From: Nocardia vinacea NBRC 16497
GTDB taxonomy: Bacteria; Actinomycetota; Actinomycetes; Mycobacteriales; Mycobacteriaceae
Assembly: GCF_000308835.1 (NCBI RefSeq)
Contig: NZ_BAGN01000421.1
Span: 1-64,000, forward strand
Length of the DNA stretch: 64,000 bases
Reading direction: 5' to 3'
Below, in pieces: positions 26,415 through 33,382 of this stretch. The notes beneath the pieces are model-generated. The model ran no database searches. It was not told where the DNA came from and saw only the letters and a program-made list of their open reading frames with translations. The position numbers were made by a program, and so were the translations under genes. How positions within the stretch are numbered: the first letter of the stretch is position 1; each line of letters opens with the position of its first letter.

Positions 26415-27841
26415 CGCGCCGCATTCGCTTCAACGCCTTCGACATGAACTGCGTCGCCCACCAATCACCCGGTCTGTGGCGACATCCCGATGACCAATCG
26501 CATCGGTACAAGGAACTGAGCTACTGGACTGAACTGGCAAAGCTGTTGGAGCAGGGACGTTTCGACGGCATCTTCATTGCCGACGTGCTCGGCACCTACG
26601 ACGTATACGGTGGCAACGATGTTGCCGCGCTGCGTCAGGGCGCTCAGATTCCGGTGGCCGATCCGCTGCTGCTGGTCTCGGCAATGGCCGCGGTCACCGA
26701 ACATCTGGGCTTCGGCATCACCACCGGCACCGGCTTCGAGCACCCCTATCCATTCGCGCGCCGGCTCTCCACGCTCGATCACCTCACCAACGGGCGCATC
26801 GGCTGGAATGTGGTGACCGGCTATTTGCCTTCGGCCGCACGCAATTTCGGGGCCGACGACCAGCTCGACCACGATGAGCGCTACAACCAGGCCGACGAAT
26901 ACCTGGAGGTCCTGTACAAGCTGTGGGAGGGCTCCTGGGAGGACGACGCGGTGGTTCGCGATGCCGCGCAAGGCATCTACGTCGACCCGGCGAAGGTGCA
27001 TCACATCGGCCATCGGGGTACGCACTATCAAGTGCCCGGCATCCATCTCTCGGAGCCGTCGCCGCAGCGGACGCCGGTGATCTACCAGGCGGGCGCGTCG
27101 CCGCGCGGTGTGCGCTTCGCCGCCGAGAACGCGGAGGCGATCTTCGTCGCCGGGCCTTCGAAACGGATTCTGGCACAGACTGTTTCCCGCATTCGTGATG
27201 CACTCGAAGCAGCGGGCCGGGATCGGTATTCGGCCCGCATATACGCATTGGCCACGATCATCACCGACTCCACCGACGAGGCGGCGCACGCCAAACACGA
27301 GGAGTACCTGTCCTATGCCAGCGTCGAGGGCGGGCTGGTCTTCATGTCCGGCTGGATGGGCATCGATCTGTCGAACTACGACCTGGATGATCCCATCGGC
27401 CAAGTGCAGAGCAATGCCATTCAGTCCGCCGTGGCCGCCTTCCAGGAATTCGACGACGACGGCCGGGAATGGACCGTCCGCGATATCGGCCGCTGGGCCG
27501 GGATCGGTGGTATGGGCCCGGTATTCGTCGGCTCCGGTGTCACTGTCGCCGACCAACTGCAGGACTGGGTCGCCGAAACCGACCTGGACGGCTTCAACCT
27601 GGCCTATGCCATAACTCCCGGCAGCTTCGAAGATATTGTGCGCCATGTGGTTCCGGTGCTTACCGAACGCGGCGCCTACACCACGGAATACACACCGGGT
27701 ACCCTGCGAAACGCCTTGTTCGACAAGGGAGATCGGCTGCCGCTGGAGCACCGCGGTGCGCGGTATCGCCTCGGTGGGTCGTTGTCGACGGCTTTGCCCG
27801 ATGACGTATCGCGGCCGGGCGCCACCGTCACAGTCACTTAA
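26411..27841 (+). CDS. FMNH2-dependent monooxygenase, NtaA/SnaA/DszA family
   Basis: A 476-aa luciferase-like monooxygenase of the NtaA/DszA group: N-terminal IRFNAFDMNCVAHQSPGLWR, DGIFIADVLGTYDVYG, the FARRLSTLDHLTNGRIGWNVVT block and YQAGASPRG. Relatives attack nitrilotriacetate, dibenzothiophene sulfone, dimethyl sulfide or long-chain alkanes with FMNH2 from a partner reductase. The start is GTG inside the stop of the DszC-like gene. Its TAA stop interlocks with the stop of the convergent fRMsr gene in the tetranucleotide TTAA (27838-27841). The sulfur-island context favours a sulfone or thioether substrate. Confidence 0.87.
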   Translation: MTRRIRFNAFDMNCVAHQSPGLWRHPDDQSHRYKELSYWTELAKLLEQGRFDGIFIADVLGTYDVYGGNDVAALRQGAQIPVADPLLLVSAMAAVTEHLGFGITTGTGFEHPYPFARRLSTLDHLTNGRIGWNVVTGYLPSAARNFGADDQLDHDERYNQADEYLEVLYKLWEGSWEDDAVVRDAAQGIYVDPAKVHHIGHRGTHYQVPGIHLSEPSPQRTPVIYQAGASPRGVRFAAENAEAIFVAGPSKRILAQTVSRIRDALEAAGRDRYSARIYALATIITDSTDEAAHAKHEEYLSYASVEGGLVFMSGWMGIDLSNYDLDDPIGQVQSNAIQSAVAAFQEFDDDGREWTVRDIGRWAGIGGMGPVFVGSGVTVADQLQDWVAETDLDGFNLAYAITPGSFEDIVRHVVPVLTERGAYTTEYTPGTLRNALFDKGDRLPLEHRGARYRLGGSLSTALPDDVSRPGATVTVT

Positions 27842-28323
27842 TCGAGCGAATTCAGGAAGGCCTGGGCGATCGACTCCAGGCCTTTCCTGTCGATATCGTC
27901 GAAGCGGTTCGGTTGCGGGCTGTCGAGATCGAAGACGCCGACGAGGATATCGTCACGCACCAGCGGAACTACGATTTCCGAGCGGGTGTCGGCATCGCAG
28001 GCGATATGGCCGGGAAATGCCTGCACATCGGGCACCAGTTGCGTTTCCCGGGTATCGGCGGCGGTACCGCAGACACCCTTACCGATGGCAATGCGTACGC
28101 AGGCCGGTTTGCCCTGGAACGGGCCGACCACCAATTCCTGTCCGTCGTAGAAATAGAATCCGACCCAATTCACCTCGGTGAGCGCGTGGAAGACGAGCGC
28201 GGCCAGATTCGCGGCATTCGCGATCCGGTCGGTCTCGCCCGCGACCAGCGCCTCGGCCTGTGCGACGAGTTGACGGTACTGTTCGGACCGGTCACCGGTC
28301 AGTTGGGAAACAGTGAACGACAT
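27838..28323 (-). CDS. msrC: Free methionine-(R)-sulfoxide reductase (GAF domain)
   Basis: A 161-aa single-domain GAF protein of the fRMsr type, which reduces free methionine-R-sulfoxide. The three redox cysteines are present at 75, 85 and 109, with the same 10- and 24-residue spacing as Cys84/94/118 of the E. coli enzyme. It fits the sulfur theme of the island by recycling oxidised methionine. Transcribed against the surrounding monooxygenase genes. Confidence 0.92.
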   Translation of the reverse strand: MSFTVSQLTGDRSEQYRQLVAQAEALVAGETDRIANAANLAALVFHALTEVNWVGFYFYDGQELVVGPFQGKPACVRIAIGKGVCGTAADTRETQLVPDVQAFPGHIACDADTRSEIVVPLVRDDILVGVFDLDSPQPNRFDDIDRKGLESIAQAFLNSLD

Positions 28324-28438
28324 GGCTGGATACTAGGACAGCCACGATCGGTCGCGTTCGGCGCGATCGTGAATTCCTGGTCACCCCATTGATTCTCGAT
28401 GATCGCAACACTGCAACCATCGCGTCCGTGGACGGACG

Positions 28439-29821
28439 ATGATTGGCATGACATCGCAGAATTCCCGCTCCACACGTTCGGCCGCGGTTATCGGCGCCGG
28501 TCAAACCGGCGTCACTGCGGCACTAGGATTACTCGACGCCGGATTCGACGTCACGCTCTACAGCGACCGCGATCAGCGATCGTTGCGCGACGACGTACCG
28601 GCCACCGGTACCGCACTCGAATTCGGGGAGACCCAACAAGCCGAATCCGCACTCGGTCTGGATACTTACACCGGCCGCGCACCCCGGCATACCGGGCTCA
28701 GCGTGCGCATCGCCGGCCCCGAGCGCGAGGAATTGATCCAATTCGACGGTCATTTCGACGGATATGTCGGGGTTGCGGTCGATACCCGTTTGAAGGCCGA
28801 CGAACGGCTGACCGCATTTCTGGAACGCGGCGGACGTTTCGTCGTCGAGCAGGTGACGCCCGACAAACTCGACGCCATTGCCGCGGCTGCCGATCTCACC
28901 CTGGTCGCCACCGGACGCGGCGGCCTGTCCGACCTGTTCGCGGTCGATCAGGCGCGCACCCCTTATGACGCACCCCAACGGTCGCTGCTCACCGTCACCG
29001 TGACCGGAATCGGCCACGACGAAAGCGTTTTCGCGCACCGCAGCCGGGCCGGTGGCGCGCACAGCGGCTTCTCCATCTTCGCCGACCAGGGCGAGGGCTG
29101 GTGGGGACCGTACCTGCACAAGGATGCGGGCCCGAGCTGGGCGTTCCTCGGCTGGGCGCGGCCGGGCAGCGAATGGGAAAGTCGGTTCGCCGCAGCGGAT
29201 TCGGCCGAATCGGCGCATCGGATCGTGCAGGATTTGTACCGCGATTTCATCGATTGGGATCTGCCCGAGGTGCTCGAAACCCGGGTGATCGCCGAGGATC
29301 CGCATTCCTGGCTCAAGGGCGCGGTCCGGCCGGTGGTCCGGTCCGGTGTCGGGCGCACCGCAGGTGGCCATGTGGTTGCCTCGCTCGGCGACACCTCGGC
29401 TGCCTACGACCCGATCGCGGGCCAGGGTGCGCAGAGCGGTCTGATCCAGGCGCAGCGCCTGGTCGCGGCGGCCGCCGTGCACGAGGGTCCGTTCGACGAG
29501 GACTGGATCAACGCGCAGTACGCGGCATTCCTGGCCGCGCGCGGTGATGCGGCGAATAGGGTCACCCGATTGTTCCTCGGCGATCCGGAATTTGCGGATA
29601 TCGGTAATCAACTCTTCGCCGCCGCCGCGGTCGATTCGCGCTTCGCGAGTGCGCTCGTCGGGCTGCTGCACCGCCCGCAACCGTTCCTCGGTGTCGATTC
29701 GCTCGACGCGGCCGCCGAATTCATCACCCAGGTCACCGGCGAGGATGCGCCGGCACTGCTCGGACGGTTCTCGCCGGCCGGTCGGTTCAGTCGATCCGGA
29801 TACAGCCTCGCCGAGGTCTGA
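28439..29821 (+). CDS. StyA-like FAD-dependent monooxygenase (styrene/indole monooxygenase family)
   Basis: A 460-aa FAD monooxygenase. It starts with the dinucleotide-binding IGAGQTGVTAALGLLDAGF and contains blocks typical of StyA (HTGLSVRI, GRGGLSDLF, SLGDTSAAYDPIAGQGAQSG), including the late FAD-binding GD motif. StyA-type enzymes receive FADH2 from a separate reductase and epoxidise alkenes or oxidise sulfides to sulfoxides. Inside a sulfur island, thioether S-oxygenation is an attractive role; the reductase at 32799 is a candidate partner. Start: ATG 28439 with GGAC upstream, or ATG 28448 three codons later. Confidence 0.82.
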   Translation: MIGMTSQNSRSTRSAAVIGAGQTGVTAALGLLDAGFDVTLYSDRDQRSLRDDVPATGTALEFGETQQAESALGLDTYTGRAPRHTGLSVRIAGPEREELIQFDGHFDGYVGVAVDTRLKADERLTAFLERGGRFVVEQVTPDKLDAIAAAADLTLVATGRGGLSDLFAVDQARTPYDAPQRSLLTVTVTGIGHDESVFAHRSRAGGAHSGFSIFADQGEGWWGPYLHKDAGPSWAFLGWARPGSEWESRFAAADSAESAHRIVQDLYRDFIDWDLPEVLETRVIAEDPHSWLKGAVRPVVRSGVGRTAGGHVVASLGDTSAAYDPIAGQGAQSGLIQAQRLVAAAAVHEGPFDEDWINAQYAAFLAARGDAANRVTRLFLGDPEFADIGNQLFAAAAVDSRFASALVGLLHRPQPFLGVDSLDAAAEFITQVTGEDAPALLGRFSPAGRFSRSGYSLAEV

Positions 29822-29885
29822 TCGCTACACCCATCCGATCGCACAGATTCAAACCCTCCTGCCGGTGGGCTTGCGGTGCTGGAGT

Positions 29886-29912
29886 GGAAGGGGCGCATGG
29901 TGCGCCCCTTCC
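29886..29912. terminator. Terminator-like hairpin between the StyA-like gene and sfnG
   Basis: GGAAGGGGCGCA and TGCGCCCCTTCC form a perfect 12-bp stem with the three-base loop TGG, 65 bases after the StyA-like stop and 38 bases before sfnG. There is no T-run, as is common in actinobacterial terminators. It probably separates the StyA-like transcript from the sfn operon. Confidence 0.6.
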
Positions 29913-29949
29913 TGGCGATAGACGGTTCCCCGACACCAATGGAGTAAGC

Positions 29950-31065
29950 ATGACCACAGAGCACATCGCCGATCAGATCCGGTTCGCCTACTGGGTGCCG
30001 AATGTCAGCGGGGGGCTGGTCACCAGCGATATCGAACAGCGCACCAGTTGGGACTTCGAATACAACAAGAAGTTGGCGCAAACCGCGGAGAACAACGGTT
30101 TCGATTACGCGCTGTCCCAGGTCCGCTACACCGCCTCCTACGGTGCGGAATACCAGCACGAGTCGACTTCGTTCAGCCTCGCGCTGCTCGGTGCCACCGA
30201 GCGGCTGAAGGTGATCGCCGCGATCCATCCCGGACTCTGGCATCCGGCCGTGCTGGCCAAATTCGGCGCCACCGCCGACCATCTCTCCAATGGCCGCTTC
30301 GCCATCAACGTCGTATCCGGTTGGTTCGCAGGGGAATTCACCGCACTCGGCGAGCCGTGGCTCGAGCACGACGAACGGTACCGGCGCAGCGCCGAATTCC
30401 TCGAGGTGATCCGCAAGATCTGGACAGAGGATGATGTCAACTACGGCGGCGATTTCTACCGTATCCGCGATTTCACGCTGAAGCCCAAGCCGCTGAACAC
30501 CCCCGAGCGTCCGAATCCCGAACTGTTCCAGGGTGGGAACTCGACGGCGGCGCGCCGCAATGGTGGTCGCTACGCCGACTGGTACTTCTCCAACGGCAAG
30601 GATTTCAACGGTGTCACCGAACAATTGGATGAGCTGCGCAGCATCGCCCAGGCGAACCAGCGTGAGGTCAAATTCGGTCTGAACGGCTTCATCATCGCCC
30701 GCGACACCGAGAAGGAAGCGCACGATACGCTGCGCGAAATCATCGAGAAGGCGAATAAGCCCGCGGTGGAAGGTTTCCGGGACGCGGTGCAACAGGCCGG
30801 TGCGTCCACGAAGGACCGCAAGGGGATGTGGGCGGATTCGACGTTCGAAGATCTCGTGCAGTACAACGACGGATTCCGCACCAAGCTGATCGGCACACCC
30901 GAACAGGTCGCCGAGCGCATCGTCGCCTACAAGGAACTCGGTGTCGACCTGATTCTGGCCGGTTTCCTGCATTTCCAGGAGGAGGTCGAATACTTCGGCG
31001 CGAAGGTGCTGCCGCTGGTCCGCGAACTGGAAGCCGCACGCACACCCGCCGCTGTGGGGAACTGA
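29950..31065 (+). CDS. sfnG: Dimethyl sulfone monooxygenase SfnG
   Basis: A 371-aa FMNH2-dependent luciferase-like monooxygenase that converts dimethyl sulfone to methanesulfinate and formaldehyde. It carries the SfnG-specific N-terminus (FAYWVPNVSGG, EQRTSWD), YGAEYQHES, NVVSGWFAGEF, GEPWLEHDERYRRSAEF and LFQGGNSTAAR. ATG 29950 has GGAG six bases upstream. It starts a tight operon: the SfnB-like gene begins within its stop codon (TGATG), followed by two flavin reductases. One of the best-supported functional calls in the window. Confidence 0.92.
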   Translation: MTTEHIADQIRFAYWVPNVSGGLVTSDIEQRTSWDFEYNKKLAQTAENNGFDYALSQVRYTASYGAEYQHESTSFSLALLGATERLKVIAAIHPGLWHPAVLAKFGATADHLSNGRFAINVVSGWFAGEFTALGEPWLEHDERYRRSAEFLEVIRKIWTEDDVNYGGDFYRIRDFTLKPKPLNTPERPNPELFQGGNSTAARRNGGRYADWYFSNGKDFNGVTEQLDELRSIAQANQREVKFGLNGFIIARDTEKEAHDTLREIIEKANKPAVEGFRDAVQQAGASTKDRKGMWADSTFEDLVQYNDGFRTKLIGTPEQVAERIVAYKELGVDLILAGFLHFQEEVEYFGAKVLPLVRELEAARTPAAVGN

Positions 31066-32273
31066 TGACCGCCGTCGTCGCCGACCGGATCGAATCCGCA
31101 GCACACGCGTATTCAGTTGCGGCACAGCTCGCTTCGGAGTTCGCCGTCGGGGCGGCGGCGCGTGATCGCGGCCGTGAGCTGCCCTTCGCCGAGGTGGATC
31201 GACTCGCGTCGAGTGGATTGCTCGCGATCACCGTGCCCGCCGAATTCGGGGGCGCGGATCTGCCGCCGAGTGCGGTGGCGGAGGTGGTGCGGATTCTGGC
31301 GGCCGCCGATCCGAATATCGCGCAGATTCCACACAGCCACTTCGTGTACCTGAACCTGTTGCGGTTGGCGGGTGCCGTTGATCAGCAGGCGCGCTACTTC
31401 GGGCAGATATCGGCGGGTGCTCGGATTGCCAATGCGCAGTCCGAACGAGGCACTGCGACTGTCGCCGATATCGCGACGACGGTGCGGCCGGTGGGCGATC
31501 GCTTCCGCATCGATGGCGTCAAGTTCTACTGTACAGGTTCACTTTTCGCGGATCTGCTCGCGGTGCTCACCCGGCTCGACGATCCGGAGGGACGCAGTGG
31601 ACGGCCTGCGGGGGAGTACATCGCGTATCTACCGGCTGATACTCCGGGCGTGCGAATCATCGACGACTGGAACGGCATCGGCCAGCGCACCACCGGCAGC
31701 GGGACCGTAGAATTCGCTGAGGTCGCCGTCGAACCGGATCAATTGATCGCCCGCTCGGCGGCGGTGCATGCGCCAACCGGATACGGCGCCTTCGCGCAAC
31801 TGCTGCATGCCGCGATCGACACCGGCATCGCCCGTGGTGCACTCGGTGCGGCAACGGAATTCGTGCGCACGTCGAGTCGGCCGTGGTTCGAAGCCGGTGT
31901 CGACAGGGCTATCGATGATCCGCTGCTGATCCAGCGTTTCGGTGAGCTGTCGGTAACGGTGACTTCCGCCGAGGCCACGCTCACCGCCGCCGGTGTGGCC
32001 GTCGACGCCGCGATCCGTGACGCCGAATCCGTCGCTCCCGCATCGCTTGCCGTGGCCACCGCCAAGGTGCTCGCCGATCGCGCGGCCAACGAGGTTTCGG
32101 CCGCATTGTTCGAGGTCGGCGGAACACGCAGTGCCGCAGCGGATCTGAACCTGCACCACTTCTGGCGCAATGCCCGAACCCACACGTTGCACGACCCGGT
32201 CCGGTGGAAATATCAACACATCGGCCGGGCCTTACTGCACGACACCGCGCCACCGTTGCACGGCGTGATCTGA
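31065..32273 (+). CDS. sfnB: SfnB family sulfur-acquisition oxidoreductase
   Basis: A 402-aa acyl-CoA dehydrogenase-fold flavoprotein of the SfnB family, paralogous to the gene at 25191. It shows LAITVPAEFGGADLPPS, ANAQSERGTATV, the DDWNGIGQRTTGSGTVEF block and a C-terminal FEVGGTRSAAADLNLHHFWRNARTHT. SfnB genes accompany sfnG in sulfone-using bacteria and are proposed to oxygenate dimethyl sulfide or sulfoxide-type compounds, though the precise reaction is unsettled. Translationally coupled to sfnG by a one-base stop/start overlap. Confidence 0.88.
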   Translation: MTAVVADRIESAAHAYSVAAQLASEFAVGAAARDRGRELPFAEVDRLASSGLLAITVPAEFGGADLPPSAVAEVVRILAAADPNIAQIPHSHFVYLNLLRLAGAVDQQARYFGQISAGARIANAQSERGTATVADIATTVRPVGDRFRIDGVKFYCTGSLFADLLAVLTRLDDPEGRSGRPAGEYIAYLPADTPGVRIIDDWNGIGQRTTGSGTVEFAEVAVEPDQLIARSAAVHAPTGYGAFAQLLHAAIDTGIARGALGAATEFVRTSSRPWFEAGVDRAIDDPLLIQRFGELSVTVTSAEATLTAAGVAVDAAIRDAESVAPASLAVATAKVLADRAANEVSAALFEVGGTRSAAADLNLHHFWRNARTHTLHDPVRWKYQHIGRALLHDTAPPLHGVI

Positions 32274-32296
32274 TCGAGCGAGAAGAGGATACGGAA

Positions 32297-32806
32297 GTGA
32301 CAGTTACGGTCGTCGTCGGGAATCCGAAGCCCGCCTCTCGTACCCTGACCGCGGCGCGGTTGGTCGCCGCGGGATTCCGTCCGGACGTGGAACCGGAGGT
32401 GATCGATCTGGTCTCCTTCGGCGCAAGCCTGCTGTCCTGGGGTGATCCCGAGGTCGCGGCCGCCGTTCGCACAGTGGTTGATTCGGATCTGGTGGTCTTC
32501 GCGAGTCCCACCTACAAAGCCACCTACACCGGTCTGTTGAAGCTGTTCCTCGAACAGTTCGAGGGCGGTACCGGACTGGCCGATGTGGTGGTGGTCCCGC
32601 TCATGCTCGGCGCGGGCCCGGCACACGCGCTCGCCCCGGATCTGCTGCTCAAGCCGGTACTGGTCGAACTCGGCGCGACGGCGGCGCTGCCCGGTCTCTA
32701 CCTGTCGGACAGCACATTTCAGGAAGACGGCGCCATCGAGCGCTACACGGAACGCTGGCGCCCGGTCGCCGCGGCTCTCGCCTCGAAAGCGGCCGATCAT
32801 GCATGA
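32297..32806 (+). CDS. NAD(P)H-dependent FMN reductase, SsuE/MsuE type
   Basis: A 169-aa flavodoxin-like reductase. VVVGNPKPASRT is the flavin-phosphate loop, and SPTYKATYTGLLKLFLEQF is the second FMN motif of SsuE/MsuE proteins. It would make FMNH2 for SfnG, the SsuD-like enzyme and the NtaA-like enzyme. The start is GTG 32297 with GAGGA upstream. Its last codons overlap the next reductase gene by eight bases. Confidence 0.88.
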   Translation: MTVTVVVGNPKPASRTLTAARLVAAGFRPDVEPEVIDLVSFGASLLSWGDPEVAAAVRTVVDSDLVVFASPTYKATYTGLLKLFLEQFEGGTGLADVVVVPLMLGAGPAHALAPDLLLKPVLVELGATAALPGLYLSDSTFQEDGAIERYTERWRPVAAALASKAADHA

Positions 32807-33320
32807 GCTCTTCGAATTTCCGTCCGACGGCTCCGGCCTACGTCGTGTCTTCGCCAGCTTTCCCAGCGGTGTCGTCGCGGTATGTGCCGAAATCGAGGGT
32901 ACGCCACACGGTTTGGCGGTGAGCACTTTCGTTCCGGTCTCGCTGGACCCGCCGCTGGTATCGTTCTGCGTGCAGAACAGCTCGGCGACCTGGCCGAAAC
33001 TGGATACCGCGACACACCTCGGTCTGAGCCTGCTCGGCACCGATCAGGAGCCCGCGGCTCGGGCACTGAGCAACCGCAACGGCAACCGCTTCCACAATGT
33101 GGATGTGCACCGTGGCGCGGCCGACGCGATCTTCATCGATGGTGCGACGGCGTGGATCGAGGGTGCGATCGAAGCCCGCGTCCCCGCGGGCGACCATACG
33201 GTGGTCATCCTGCGTATCAACCGCCTCGCCGCCCGCGCCGACGCCGAACCACTGATCTTCCACGGCAGCAAGTTCCGCAGCCTGCACCCGCACCGCGAGA
33301 TCACCGAGATCGCGAGCTGA
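32799..33320 (+). CDS. Flavin reductase, HpaC/DszD-like
   Basis: A 173-aa flavin reductase-domain protein (split-barrel FMN-binding fold): RRVFASFPSGVVAV, GLAVSTFVPVSLDPPLVSFCV, HLGLSLLG and a C-terminal strand near HGSKF. Proteins of this class supply free reduced FMN or FAD by diffusion. Being the second reductase of the operon and of the type that pairs with StyA or DszC enzymes, it may serve the FAD-dependent StyA-like protein and the DszC-like proteins, while the SsuE-type reductase serves the luciferase-like ones. That division is inference. Confidence 0.88.
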   Translation: MHELFEFPSDGSGLRRVFASFPSGVVAVCAEIEGTPHGLAVSTFVPVSLDPPLVSFCVQNSSATWPKLDTATHLGLSLLGTDQEPAARALSNRNGNRFHNVDVHRGAADAIFIDGATAWIEGAIEARVPAGDHTVVILRINRLAARADAEPLIFHGSKFRSLHPHREITEIAS

Positions 33321-33382
33321 GGGCCGAGAACTGCGACCGATTCGGGAGCAGGTCTGTGTTCGTGGATGCCGATGACGTAAGG

